Shown here piece after piece: positions 53,740 to 64,000 of a DNA stretch of 64,000 nucleotides. Positions within the stretch are counted from its first letter, which is position 1. The number at the start of each line of letters is the position of its first letter. The stretch is from contig JASJFT010000014.1 of the NCBI GenBank assembly GCA_030770425.1, positions 186,001-250,000 on the forward strand, in the 5' to 3' direction. The notes below the pieces were generated by a model that was given only the letters and a program-made list of their open reading frames with translations, was not told where the DNA came from and made no database searches. Source of the stretch: Darksidea phi (Eukaryota > Ascomycota > Dothideomycetes > Pleosporales > Lentitheciaceae). Made by a program: the position numbers and the translations under genes.

Positions 53740-53830
53740 ATAATAATTTAAGGAATGGAATACTTTTGTGTCACTTTTTTGACTTATTCCGCGAGTTCAA
53801 CGACGCGATGGCCATTATTCGTTTAATAAT
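53740..53830 (-). repeat. Short dispersed repeat, copy B (inverted relative to copy A)
   Basis: On the minus strand: CATCGCGTCGTTGAACTCGC then GGAATAAGTCAAAAAAGTGA and CACAAAA, matching copy A at 42305-42400 with about five differences in 45 bp. AT-rich TTAAATTATTATTG follows, as in copy A. Orientation is opposite to copy A, 11.4 kb apart. Confidence 0.6.
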
Positions 53831-54254
53831 AATCGGTTAAAACCCATGAAGAGGAACCAAGCCTCCATCTATGTGGGGATCTTGATCGGCACGTGTGCAT
53901 AGATACCCCGTGGGGAAATCGCCAAAGATATCGCCGAAGCTCCGAACCACTGTCAAATTAACATCTTCCGAAACCACTTCCGATAACGACTTGGTCCTCT
54001 ACGGCTTGAGCTCTTGGTAGCGCTTAGCATGTTCCATAAGGCACGTATGCCCACAAGAATGCTCGTATCGGATGCTTGAATATGAGTAGCGGCTTCGCGC
54101 CCAGCAAAGATGTGCCACCCCGCATTTCCCTGGGCGAGGATGGGGTATAAGTAGAAGAGGCTTTCGATCCTTTGCATTCTCGCGACAAGGCCAAATTTGT
54201 CTGCTCAAACCCGGCCTTTGTCTCCTTCATCCCACTTCGTTTTCGTTCGACACT

Positions 54255-56009
54255 ATGGCACCCCCTAACGAGCTGGTTCGCATGGAGTCGCTTGACATGG
54301 TCAAAGCCGATACAGAGCAGATTGATGTGCTTGTGGAGACTTATCTCGAGAGATTTCCGTTGCTCAAAGACAAGGATGAGGATGAGATTAGGGAGATCAA
54401 AAGGACGCTTTTGCGGAAGCTGGATTGGCGATTTCTGCCAACTGTTACAGTAATGCTGCTCATGTGGTATGGAAATTGACTAGCATTTTAGAGTCGTATG
54501 TATAATCTCATCGCTAATTCACCGATAGCTACCTCGATCGCATCAACGTCGCCAACGCACGTCTCGCCGGTATGCAAGAAGACCTCCATATGTCCGACAC
54601 GATGTGGTCCGCGGGGATCTCGCTCTTTTACGTCGGATACATCATTTCCCAGCTTCCTGCTAGCGTGCTACTTGCTAAGGGTAGCCCACGATTTCAGATG
54701 CCGGGTTATATGCTAGCATGGTCCATCGTCACGGCATGCATGGCAGCAATGACCAGCGGATGGTCTTTCCTTGTCTGTCGTTTCTTCGTGGGCCTCGCAG
54801 AAGGGCCTTTTCTGCCCATGGTCTCTGTCATGTCCTCCTCTTGGTACACAAAGGAAGAAGCGCCTTTCCGAATGGCTATTTGGCATGCCGGCAACATCGC
54901 TTCCAATATTTTCTCTGGCTTGCTTGCCGCAGGAATTCTAACAAACATGGATGGAGTTGCTAACCTCCGGGCCTGGCAGTGGTTCGTCTTGCTGGAGGGT
55001 AAGCTAGCCCAGGTTTTCTCGCCATGTGATCCTCAACCCTAACGTGTTCAGGTATCATCAGTGCTGCTATCGCAATCATTGCCTTTTGGGGTATACCGAA
55101 CTTCCCTCATAACACTGGAACGTACTTCCTCACTGCTGAGGAAAGCGAGATGGCTCAGTATCGGATGGTAGTATCCTCCGGAGGCCACAGCGAAGATGAC
55201 GAAGGTGGAGCGATCGAGGGAGTTATGCTTGCCGTGAAGGATCCATTTACTTGGATCTTCACCTTCTTACACTTCGGTCTCATCCTAGCTTTGGCTTACA
55301 AAGATTTCTTCCCTTCTGTGAGTACTGCCGTATTGCCACACAACGTAATTGGCCTAACAGGAACAGATTGTCGCTACCCTCGGATATTCGAAACTCATGA
55401 GTTACCTCATCCAAGCGCCCCCCTACATCTTCGCATACCTTGCCACCCTAGTTGTGTCTTGGACATCCGGAAAGTACTTGGAGCATTGTTGGCATATTAT
55501 TGGCTGCGCTACAGCCGCCATGGTTGGTATCATCATAATGATAACAACTCTGCATCCTGGAGCTAGATATTTTGGAATGTTCCTGCTATGTGCTGGCCCT
55601 TTTGTTGGGCTCAATGTAAGAAAAACAGATTCCCGTTTGACGACTTGATCGGGACTAACAGTGCGATTAGATCCATATTCCCTGGGAAACTACCAACGTC
55701 CCCAGACCTCGTACGAAGAGGGCTGCCCTTGTTGCTATTACAAATTGCATTGCCAGCGTATCGCACTGGTTTTCGCCTTATTTTTTCGTACGGATTACCA
55801 TCCTAGTTGTCCTATATCCGACTAACAGATGGCAGCTTCGATCTCAAGAACCGAGGTATCAGAACGGCGGGGGACTTCTCATCGTGGGGTGCGGCATGGG
55901 CATAATTGGATGCCTTGTTTGTCGATGGTACTGTATTCGGCTCAACAAGAAGCTTGATGCACACGAGGCTGCAAATAACCTACCCAGGGGTTGGAGATAT
56001 GTGCTTTAG
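54255..56009 (+). CDS. MFS transporter, DAL5 (anion:cation symporter) type
   Basis: Six inferred exons (54255-54466, 54529-54998, 55052-55317, 55367-55615, 55671-55787, 55836-56009) give 495 residues. Family marks: KLDWRFLPTVTVMLLMCYLD at TM1 with the first splice inside, RINVANARLAG, YVGYIISQLPASVLLAK, CRFFVGLAEGPFLPMV (motif B-like), and IHIPWETTNVPRPRTKRA before the last helices; the C-terminus reads LNKKLDAHEAANNLPRGWRY. Introns are 48-62 nt. The DAL5 family imports carboxylates such as allantoate, nicotinate and related acids. It stands at the head of a peroxisomal acyl-CoA cluster, so import of a carboxylic acid substrate of the neighbouring ligase is the natural guess. Confidence 0.88.
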
Positions 56010-56706
56010 CTTACGACAATATGTTCTACTTGGACGGCTACTTCATCAGAGCTATCGGCATTGGTCAATTTGGAATTATTGGATGGTTGAATCGCACGCA
56101 CGTCCTTTTGGACGACTGGCTGCTAAAGAGAACGAAGATTTCGTGTTTGCGAGGTTACGCTCGCTGCAATATAAACACCTGTTGCGTTCTCTACCATGTA
56201 CGAAACGATTAGACCGTGACATATCGGACTGCAATTGCTCTCTACAATGTACAGAATTGTTAATTGTTGCCTCAGCCGTGTTTTGCATCTTTGGTCGGCC
56301 TTGCCGAAGGTCGGGCTGGGTGAGCTGGATTTAATGGAAGCCATGAACCCCGCAGACAGGCTACTGGCAGAGCATACCAGCTTGTCAAAAGCCTCGGGAT
56401 TCCATTCAGGCGTCCGAAAAGTCTAGGCGGTAAAACAAGGTTTGTGGGTATATCACGGCAGTCGACCTGGTCCGGTGCGTGCGGGGTTTAAACCTTGCAC
56501 CCTGCACGCCATTCCTGGTGGGGAGTGGCAACATAACGCCGAGGTGAGGGCCGAAACGCCGGGCGGGAGTATTGCGACTGCGAGGTGCTTCTTCGGCGCA
56601 GTGTAATCCTCGGCAAGACGTGAAATATGTACATAGCTATGTGAGAGAACAATTCTCTGAACGAAAGCTCGCCAGCAGCAACAACATCATCTGGCATATC
56701 GAATCA
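56010..56706. other. Intergenic, promoter of acyl-CoA synthetase
   Basis: No supported frame. Contains GC-rich inverted CCGAGG/CCTCGG hexamers near 56538 and 56608, which may be chance. Confidence 0.5.
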
Positions 56707-58514
56707 ATGGACCGAACACAGCTTGTACCTCCACACGTGGGACCGTTAGTGCTTCCTAATTCCCCTTTCTTTAGCAAATTGCTCCGCCATGCAAGAAGAG
56801 GTCGCGTAGCCATTCGTGACTCCGCTCTAGGGGTTGAAAGGACGTACGGGGATTTGCTCGCCGATGCGCTCGCTTTTCGCAGCAAGATTGAAACCACGCT
56901 GAGTGATAAGGTGAAGAAGAGGCTGGCTCGAGATGAAGAAGTCTACGTTGGTGTTCTTGCGTCCGGAGGCTACGAGTTTGCCGTTGGAGTCATTGCCGTG
57001 TTAGCTCTTGGAGCTGCGATAGTCCCCATCAGTAAGTCGACGCCTAATCGCTTGATCGAGAATTATTAACGGAGGACGCCCTAGGCATTTCAGTAGCCGC
57101 AAATGAGGCAAAGTTCTTTGTAAAGAAGTCCATGCAAGTGCTTTTGCTCTCAGCCGCGGCACAGGCGCCACTGGCAAGATCCATTGTTGATAGCGTCAAC
57201 CAGGAAGGAAGTGGAAGCGTTTCTACCCTTGCGATTCTCCCAAATCTTCCTACGCGACCGCTTTGCTCACCTATGGATATTGTGATTTCATCGAACGTGC
57301 CATGGGACGACAGCAAACCCGGCGTGGTCATCTTTACTTCTGGCACAACGGGAAAACCAAAGGGCGCTGTGATGCGACGATCCTACATCCATGAGACGGC
57401 CCTGGCCATAGGTGAAGGATATGATCTGGGTCACAACGACGTCCTTTTGCACGTACTTCCAGTGCATCACACTACAGGCCTCGGAACCTCTTTCTTCCCG
57501 TACCTGGTTGTTGGTGCATGCGTAGAATTCCGGAGCGGAAGTTTCGATCCCGCAGCAATCTGGGATCGATGGTTACAGGGAGGCATAACTGTCTTTTCTG
57601 GTGTGCCAACGATATATCTGAGGCTGCAGTGGCACTTTGAGCGTGAGATTGCAAAAATGCCTTCACAAGAGATACAACGTTATGTGGCCGCTGCGAACCA
57701 GCTCCGCGCACTAAAGTGTGGCTCAAGTGCTCTCCAGCGATCTGTTCAAGAGTTCTGGACCAAATTGAGGAACGGCCGGCCAGTCCTGACCCGATACGGC
57801 GCGTCTGAGTTCCCCGGATGCATCAAGGTACCGTCAGATATGGAGCCTAACAAGCTTCCCCTGGATTGTGTGGGTATGGCTGTCCCTGGTGTAGAGCTCA
57901 AGCTCACAGAAGGCGACCACGGAGAGTTGCTCGTCAGGTCACCCTACATGTTTTCAAAGTGAGTATCTGCATGGACACTGTGTCATCCGTAACACTGCTG
58001 ACCTCATGATGGATATCTGGACGACGATGAAGCCACGCTCGCAGCGCACGATGCCCATGGCTATTTCAAAACTGGCGACATCTGCCGCCGCGAAGGACAT
58101 TTATACTTTATCACGGGTCGGGCATCGGTCGATATCATCAAGTCAGGAGGGTACAAGATCTCTACGCTTGAGATTGAGCGCGCATGCATGGAGCTGACCT
58201 ACGTGGATGAGGCGGCGGTCGTAGGCGTTGATGACCCGGAGTTCGGACAACGGGTTGGTGCAATCCTATCGATTAAAGATGGTCGAGAAGTGTCGATTCA
58301 ACAACTGAGAGCAGATCTCAAAGCAAACCTAGCATCATACAAGATGCCAACACTGCTGCGGCTCGTGAAGGGAGAGCTGCCGAAGGGCCAGACGGGAAAG
58401 GTGCAGAAGAAGATTCTGAGCAAGCAATTCCTGCCATCTCCTGGCTGGCAAGAGGATAAACAGGTGCAAGCGTGGCGGAGAAGGACGCCTGCTGAGGAGA
58501 CTGCCCGGTTGTGA
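56707..58514 (+). CDS. AMP-forming acyl-CoA synthetase (ACSF3-like), possible splice-acceptor defect
   Basis: Exons 56707-57031, 57085-57958 and probably 58013-58514 give 566 residues. Adenylation motifs: VIFTSGTTGKPKGAVMRR (P-loop), VLPVHHTTGLGTSFF, LTRYGASEFPG, GYFKTGDICRREGHLYFITG and the hinge/lysine region ASVDIIKSGGYKISTLEIE. It resembles malonyl/methylmalonyl-CoA synthetases (ACSF3) and should activate a short carboxylic acid with ATP and CoA. The C-terminus EETARL ends in ARL, a good peroxisomal targeting signal 1. The second intron (57959-58012, CTGAC branch present) ends in GG rather than AG (58011-58012), and no in-frame AG is found nearby. Either splicing is non-canonical, or the gene is newly inactivated, or there is a base error. 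Confidence 0.8.
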
Positions 58515-58633
58515 TTACGTACGTGTGGCTTCTAGCAGGCCGATTGAACCTCGGGCTTGTTCGTGTCTTGGCGGGCGGGGATGTATTTAGTTGTGCGTGT
58601 TCACAGGTCTCCCGACAAACTTGAAAATTCACT

Positions 58634-60610
58634 ATGGAAAATGCGTCGTATGCCACGCCTATCAAGGCATGCGCCCACTGCCATGCGAAGAAAGTGAGCG
58701 TTCCGTTGGCTGAATTAGGAAATGGGTTCCTAACGTGTGATGCACCCACAGATCCGCTGCATCACCCCAGACACGGGGCGAACATGCCAGGCCTGCGCAT
58801 CTATCAATATTGCATGCGTGTATGTTCCATCTGCGGCTCTTAAGCTTCCAGTTGATTGATACGCCCCAGCGCCCGGAGCCGCAAGAAGCGAAAGACTGCA
58901 AGCACTAGGCGCATGTCGATAGCTCAGAGCCCATGCGTTGCAACTCGCAGAGATACAACCCCTGCACAGAGCAATGGCGACTCGACCCCGACTCAACTGA
59001 CAGGCCTGAACCATGAACAACCCTCGTTTGAGGACCAGCGGTGGGCCGAGGGTTCCATTAGGACGTACATGGGAAGAGAGCATTACGTTGGCGACAGCGA
59101 AGAGATCAACGAAGCAAACGCGCGCTCGTTCCCGGCGACTAGACCCAGCGGCCTTTCCAATCTCGAATTGTCCACCATAGTCGCCTTCAATGGCTTCCAA
59201 ACCCCACCCAAGCCTGCCCGCCAGAGTCTCATCGACTTCTTCTTGCAATACTGCAATCCTTGGATGCCTATATTGGCAGCTAGGGATACGGAATCTATCC
59301 TGCAGGGGACTACCTCAACCCTGCTCGCCCAAGCGCTGTATCTTGCAGGCAGTCGTGTGTCGTCCTCTCCCTTAGTACAATCGTTTGCGTCTACGCATGA
59401 ATTCTACCAGAGGGCAAAGATTCTCTTCTGGATGGGCAACGAGAACAATCCCCTCACCATTATAAAAGCGACACTGATGATGCAGTGGTACAATCCAGAA
59501 GGGCCAGAACATGTGTCGCTGGATACAAGTGAGTTCTGGCTCAAGACTGGCGTGGGATTGGCTCATCAAGTCGGCCTGCACAAGGAACCCCCACCTGGGC
59601 CCACTTATGCGCTACGGAGAAGGTTGTGGTGGAGTTTAGTTGCACGCGACTCGCTCATTGCCGCAGCCCACGGCCGGCCCCGTGCAATCAACCTCGAAGA
59701 TGCAGAAGTCCGCCCACCCACCCTTGCCGACTTCGATGACGCGCAAGGGGATGGCGAACTATTCATACGATATGTGGAAATTTGCCGTGTGTTGGGTGAT
59801 CTCACAGAATGCTGCGCTCGCCACTACTTGCCCAACTCGAAGAGGTTTGACATCGAGGCCTCACTACTTCGATGGCCCGGATCGCTTGTGCCGGCCCTAC
59901 GTCTTTCCAGCACACCTTCGGCCGCGAACTTCAATGCGCGTCAGCTGCATCTTCCCTACTTGATGAGCATCATGGTTTGTGCCCGGTTCACCTCACGAGG
60001 CGTGTCACGGCCAGCTATATTTGCCGCTTCATATGCCTGCGGTATTTTCGAAAGCTTTCTGGCCAGAGATGAGGTCCGAGTCCTGGCTCCCGTATTTACT
60101 ATCTATTGCCTCTGTTCTGGCTTCACCCTGCTTTCCTTATACCCATACCGTGTGCTCTGGACTGCGGCACAAAGAGACTTGCAGGTCATCCACAATTGCT
60201 TGTCGGAGCTTTCCAAACGCTGGCGGTCTGCCATCGGCGGATTAAAGGCCATTCAATCAGCAACGGAGTCCCGCAAGCGGGCAACGATTGGAAAAAACCT
60301 TCGCCCGCTTGAAGAGAGGAGGCCAGAGTGGGATCGGTTTTTCGAGGGTTTCCCCCAAGACTTGTGTGCAATGAGTGTTCCATACGATTTAGAAGTGGCA
60401 GCGCAATCAAGAGGGCTGGAACTTGAAGTACACGCAGATTTCGATCCCGGACAGAGTGACGGTACAACACTTCCGGCATCGCATAGTCACACGCATGAGC
60501 CACTTGGCTACGCCGAATCGGACTACGACTCTGTGTGGGATCTTTCCCAATACGACCTGTTCGGCAATTGGTTGCTAAATGACCCACTCAGCTCTATGGG
60601 AGTCTCCTAG
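58634..60610 (+). CDS. Zn(II)2Cys6 transcription factor of the peroxisomal cluster
   Basis: Exons 58634-58693, 58752-58819 and 58870-60610 give 622 residues; introns are 58 and 50 nt and split the zinc cluster. The assembled domain is C13-AH-C16-HAKKIR-C23-ITPDTGRT-C32-QA-C35-ASINIA-C42, followed by basic RSRKKRKTASTRR. The fungal transcription factor domain shows LIDFFLQYCNPWMPILAARD (about 195), SEFWLKTGVGLAHQVGLHKE and RRRLWWSLVARDSLIAAAHG. It lies between the acyl-CoA synthetase and the enoyl-CoA hydratase genes, in the same orientation, and probably regulates them and the DAL5-type transporter in response to a substrate acid or its CoA ester. The first exon is short, which makes automatic start calls error-prone. 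Confidence 0.88.
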
Positions 60611-60740
60611 CGTGCGGCAATATTCGGCGTTTCGGCAGCAAACGCAGACCCACCGTCGGAACTTTCCCAGCCGATGTCTCTCAGGGTGCCTTATGCTCGT
60701 CTCTCGGATGCACCCTGAGCTCACTTTGCAATTCCCAGTC

Positions 60741-61519
60741 ATGTTTTCAGAGTATCTCACCTTGGACAGGTATAACGATGTCTTCGTCATCACCCTCAAA
60801 CGAGCTCCAGAAAACCGCTTGACTTCGTCATTCTGCCAAGAGATAATTCGTGCTTTTCACCACATCCAACGAACTCTTGGGCCCAACACTCCGGGCGCAA
60901 TCATCACTCAGGGCAGCGATGCCAAATTCTGGTGTACCGGCGCCGACCTCGAAGAGCGCAAAACGAACCCGTACTCCAATTCTGATGGCCTCTTCCCCAT
61001 GATACACACTATCCTGGACTTCCCATATCCTACCATCGCCCTTATGACGGGGCATACTTTTGGCGCCGGCTGCCCATTCGCTTTGGCGCATGATTATCGG
61101 ATCATGAATGCGGAGCGGGGATATGTTTGTATGGTGCGTCACTGCAATGCATTTCTCGCATGGCGTAAACACAGGTTGACATAATACAGCCGCCTGTAGA
61201 TTTAGGTCTTCACTTCGAAGGCATGGGTGCATTACTCCGACTTAAGCTTTCGCCCCCAATTGCTCGCAAGATGCTGCTCGAGGGCTATAGATGGACGAGC
61301 GAAGAAGCATTTCGTGACGGCATTGTGGATCAGATTGAAGCTCCAGAGCATATGTTTGACGCAGCTCTAGCGCTTGCTGAGAGGATGGCACCCAAAGCGA
61401 CCATGGGCGTCTATGGAGTGCTCCGAGGAGAGCTGTTTGGCGAAGCAGACAGGATGTTTCAGGGAATCAGCTACGTACACTCACGGAAGACAAGTCGCGA
61501 AGCCAAAGCGAAGCTCTAA
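60741..61519 (+). CDS. Enoyl-CoA hydratase/isomerase family protein with PTS1
   Basis: Exons 60741-61133 and 61190-61519 give 240 residues. Crotonase-fold blocks: APENRLTSSFCQEII, AIITQGSDAKFWCTGADLEE (first oxyanion contact), LMTGHTFGAGCPFALAHDYR (second), then PPVDLGLHFEGMGALLRLKL after the 56-nt intron and WTSEEAFRDGIVDQI. The LGLHFEGMGALLR segment fits Eci3-like enoyl-CoA delta-isomerases. The chain ends SREAKAKL: AKL is a canonical peroxisomal targeting signal 1. It should act on a CoA thioester formed by the neighbouring synthetase. Met at 60741 is chosen because upstream in-frame Mets overlap the regulator 3' end. Confidence 0.85.
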
Positions 61520-61556
61520 GTAAATTTAAATATCGTATTTGCACGTGTTTAAAGTT

Positions 61557-62429
61557 TTATAGCTTGTGTTTCTTCTCGCGCCCCCTGAGCTTTGCGAACT
61601 CCTTCTCCGGTATCCCTGCAACCACTCTGTCGAGCCCTAGGAACAACTCATCGACCACATTCGCATAAATCTGCTCTCTATCGCCCCTATTGATCAGCTG
61701 CTTGATCTTGAGCATACTCTCCCCGTTCAAATGCGGCCCCAACCTCTCCTCCGTCTCGCGCAACACAGCTTCCCGGAACTCCTCCTTTGCACAGTCAAAC
61801 ACTTTATTCGCGAACCCACACTCCACCAGCTCATCCGCACCAATCCTCCGACCCGTTATCAGCGCCTCAGTGGCCCTTGTAATGCCCATGCGACGCACAA
61901 ACGCATACGACGCGCCACCCTCGGCTACAAGCCCCAGACTCGCAAACGGAGTCAGCAGATAGGCGTCGCGGTGCGAATACACAAAATCAGACCATGATAT
62001 CAGAGCGGCTGAGAGGCCGACTACAGGTCCATTGAGCGCAGTGACCAGGATCTTGGAGTGCGTGTGAAATGCGCGTATGAGACTCAGGTTGCGCGCCACG
62101 TTTTCCTGCAGCCCAAAACGGAACGGGCTCATCCCTAGCGGCGCGGTACGGCTCTGCGCAATGTCAGCGCCGCTGATGTAGCTTGTGTTAGCCGTGATGC
62201 GGGAGAGGAGCGAGCGAGTTGCTTACGCAGAGAAGAAGCGCCCTGTGCCAATCAGCACCGTCACGAACACCTCAGCGTGCGAATCTACCTCCCGTAGCAG
62301 CGCAGCCAGCTGGTGGTACTCGTCCTTAGTTAATGAGTTGAGTTTGTCGGGCTTGTTGAGTGTGATGATGGCGGTACGGTTATTGTACTCGACCGAAATA
62401 GGCTCAGGCGGGTCGGCATAGTTAGTCAT
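61557..62429 (-). CDS. Enoyl-CoA hydratase/isomerase, ECI1-like
   Basis: Exons 62429-62227 and 62172-61557 give 272 residues. Motifs: ITLNKPDKLNSLTKDEYHQL, IGTGRFFSA|GADIAQSRTAP (oxyanion loop, divided by a 54-nt intron), ILVTALNGPVVGLSAALISW (second oxyanion half) and TPFASLGLVAEGGASYAFVR. The Glu in LVAEGG sits where delta3,delta2-enoyl-CoA isomerases keep their catalytic Glu, so isomerase activity in peroxisomal beta-oxidation of unsaturated acyl-CoA is likely. The C-terminus ends KKHKL; HKL is a weak PTS1 variant. It is convergent with the first enoyl-CoA hydratase, only 37 bp apart, probably part of the same pathway. Confidence 0.87.
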
Positions 62430-63177
62430 TGCGATGGGATCTCCTCCGGGTGCTCAGAAAGATGAAGAGAAATGCTAGTAACTGCCCTTCCTGACTGCGC
62501 ACACACTGCCTACATGCCCATTGTCGTGAAGCCATGGGGAACAGAAGAGTCGGCCCCGAGTCGCCGAGTCAAAGTGCCGATTCAGTCACCAACCCGCCGA
62601 ACCGCCGAACCATCGTAATGGCAACGTGACTTCCAAAGCGGAGAATGATGCTCGCTATGGGACTTTTTGTGGGTTCCTTGCGAGGTTTTTGGATGTCTTA
62701 ACGTTTACTCAAATTTACAGCTATTACCGAGAGACGTCCAGTTTAAGATTATTAGGTCAAGCTCTATTCTAGGAACATTCCTTAGGTAAACAGAAGCGAC
62801 GGCTGTTTGCGGTAGATTTTTATCTTTTGATCGTGGTGATTGCTGTATAGTGATTGCGATGATTGTGGTGATAACGGTATTTACCAAATGTCATCTTCGT
62901 AGCAGAGGCATAAATATGGTTCTGAACTCTGACACCGAGACCCAAGGCAAACTGAGACTTTCTTAAATTTCATTTACTATGTTGGACCGTCCCTCGAGAA
63001 TTGTCTAGCGCCAAATAAAGATACTGTTTGTGTACTTCAAGCGATCGCGAAAGGGAACAAGAAAGGGTAATGGGTGAAAAGAGGTGTTTCATGTCAGCGT
63101 CGCAACGCAGAGCTCTCATGCCCGTGTAGCCAAAAGTAAAGAGTGTCAGTAGCAGGTACGAAGTCTTCTATACCCCA
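62430..63177. other. Intergenic, no gene seen
   Basis: ECI1-like promoter and AT-rich DNA. Direct repeats of CCGAGTC and CCGCCGAAC-type units at 62555-62605 were noticed; no coding frame. Confidence 0.5.
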
Positions 63178-64000
63178 TCAGTCGATTAGAAAGTCTAGTC
63201 CCCTCTTCTCGCAAGCCGTGACGCAGCACCTTAAACACGCCTCTCTACGCAGCATGCCGCGCGAATTGACTGGCGCGCTCAGCAAACAGGCGATCTGACC
63301 CAGTTCGTTGCCGTTGGCACTGAGAAGTAGCAGCGGCTTCCATGCCGATGAGTCGTGCAATTCTACTTCACCCGCTGACACGACAACGACCCGTTCGCCC
63401 TCCACCAGCGTACCCACCCGCTCCTCATCGTGAGTGCATCCCAACGAGCGATCACCGTAGTGGAGACTCCAGCTCAGCTTTGCAACCTGGTACATGGATG
63501 CCGAGATATTTGCCCCCGAGTCCTTGATCTTCAAACACATCTCTAGATCTAGGCTGTCGTCACCTTCCTCGGCCACCCAGCTTAGCTGAAGCGGTCCGGT
63601 GCGATCTTGGGGTCTCAGCTTTGCCCGTCCTTGCAGCTCCTTCCGGTAGTGTGATACTTGGTTCACACCGTGCCCGTTGTCCCGGCCGCGAATCTCCATC
63701 AGTCGTTGACCGTGCGAGCGAATATGCCCCGGCTCGACCGTCACCATCTCACACGACGTGGGGCCGAGACTTAAATCTACAAGAAGATTGCGATATATTA
63801 GATATCCTTCCGTTGTAATGACATCTAGTCCGTAGTCGCCCTCTGGCCTCTTGGGGCCCTTCCCGTGTAGCCAGAAGTACCAGCTATATAGTACATCCGA
63901 TTGGCGAAGGGGTTCTATGCTATCAAGGTTCTTGATCGCTCGCCCCAGCTCCGAGTTTTGCGGGGAGCAGGTCGACCGAACACGCACCCGGTCCTGGGTC
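63178..64000 (-). CDS. Protein of unknown function, 5' part outside window
   Basis: The minus-strand frame is open from the right edge to the stop at 63178-63180 and has no ATG near the edge, so the N-terminus lies beyond 64000. The visible 270 residues include VLYSWYFWLHGKGPKRPEGD, LVEGERVVVVSAGEVELHDS and a Cys-rich end (LRRE, CLRCCVTACEKRGLDFLID). The pattern resembles the downstream part of large fungal NACHT/HET-type or ankyrin-less orphan proteins, but I recognise no family. Confidence 0.55.
   Translation of the reverse strand, partial: TQDRVRVRSTCSPQNSELGRAIKNLDSIEPLRQSDVLYSWYFWLHGKGPKRPEGDYGLDVITTEGYLIYRNLLVDLSLGPTSCEMVTVEPGHIRSHGQRLMEIRGRDNGHGVNQVSHYRKELQGRAKLRPQDRTGPLQLSWVAEEGDDSLDLEMCLKIKDSGANISASMYQVAKLSWSLHYGDRSLGCTHDEERVGTLVEGERVVVVSAGEVELHDSSAWKPLLLLSANGNELGQIACLLSAPVNSRGMLRREACLRCCVTACEKRGLDFLID

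Larger units (their letters stand above)
53035..54254. other. Intergenic with tandem repeat and repeat copy B
   Basis: No coding frame. Holds the NmrA-like promoter, the 16-bp tandem repeat and the inverted repeat copy at 53740-53830. Confidence 0.55.

Noticed and set aside
56538..56614. CCGAGG/CCTCGG inverted hexamers before the acyl-CoA synthetase
   Set aside because: Short GC-rich hexamers about 70 bp apart; no clear copies at matching positions before the other cluster genes.
1..64000. CRISPR arrays, rRNA genes, telomeric repeats
   Set aside because: No regularly spaced repeats, rRNA-like sequence or TTAGGG arrays were seen.

Overview
This is a window from the nuclear genome of a filamentous ascomycete (Pezizomycotina, most likely Dothideomycetes). 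Genes are interrupted by very short introns of about 45-62 nt with GTAAGT/GTATGT donors and CTAAC/CTGAC branch sites. The families present are typical of that group: HET, Zn2Cys6 regulators, fungal CorA-like, NmrA-like, CVNH-LysM, fungal PD-(D/E)XK and DAL5-type MFS. Decayed genes carry C-to-T type nonsense changes (CAG/CAA to TAG/TAA, TGG to TAG) like those left by repeat-induced point mutation (RIP). Placement below class level is not supported from sequence alone. Exon structures are inferred by frame, splice consensus and family continuity; no transcript data were available.

Left part (0-12 kb): an HNH-nuclease-like gene running off the left edge, an alcohol dehydrogenase fragment, a fungal PD-(D/E)XK nuclease-like gene, a SET-domain gene whose product begins with a signal peptide, a thiamine-diphosphate enzyme with a 5-nt first coding exon, and an APH/choline-kinase-like gene. 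From 12.4 to 28.2 kb five orphan genes on the + strand encode single-pass membrane proteins, four of them with cysteines at or just after the membrane segment. They are interspersed with a GFA-family gene, a HET gene, an ABHD12-like hydrolase, and a DHA1-type MFS exporter followed by a Zn2Cys6 regulator. The exporter and regulator promoters share a near-identical 17-bp palindrome with a CGG-N5-CCG core, which suggests a self-contained regulator/transporter module.

Middle (29-38 kb): conserved lipid genes (a CGI-58/CLD1-like hydrolase and SPO7), a dead MYND-finger gene and a secreted M6-like metalloprotease. From 38.4 to 53.8 kb the window is an eroded accessory region: a RIP-scarred CVNH-LysM lectin gene, a broken helical-protein gene, a frameshifted DUF-like gene, a CorA-like gene with a possible frameshift, a relic with six in-frame TAG codons, and a short repeat present in inverted orientation at 42.3 and 53.8 kb.

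Right part (51.9-64 kb): an NmrA-like reductase, then a compact catabolic cluster: DAL5-type MFS transporter, acyl-CoA synthetase ending -ARL, Zn2Cys6 regulator, enoyl-CoA hydratase/isomerase ending -AKL, and a second one ending -HKL. The C-termini point to the peroxisome. The synthetase gene lacks an AG at the expected acceptor of its last intron. A gene of unknown function runs off the right edge.
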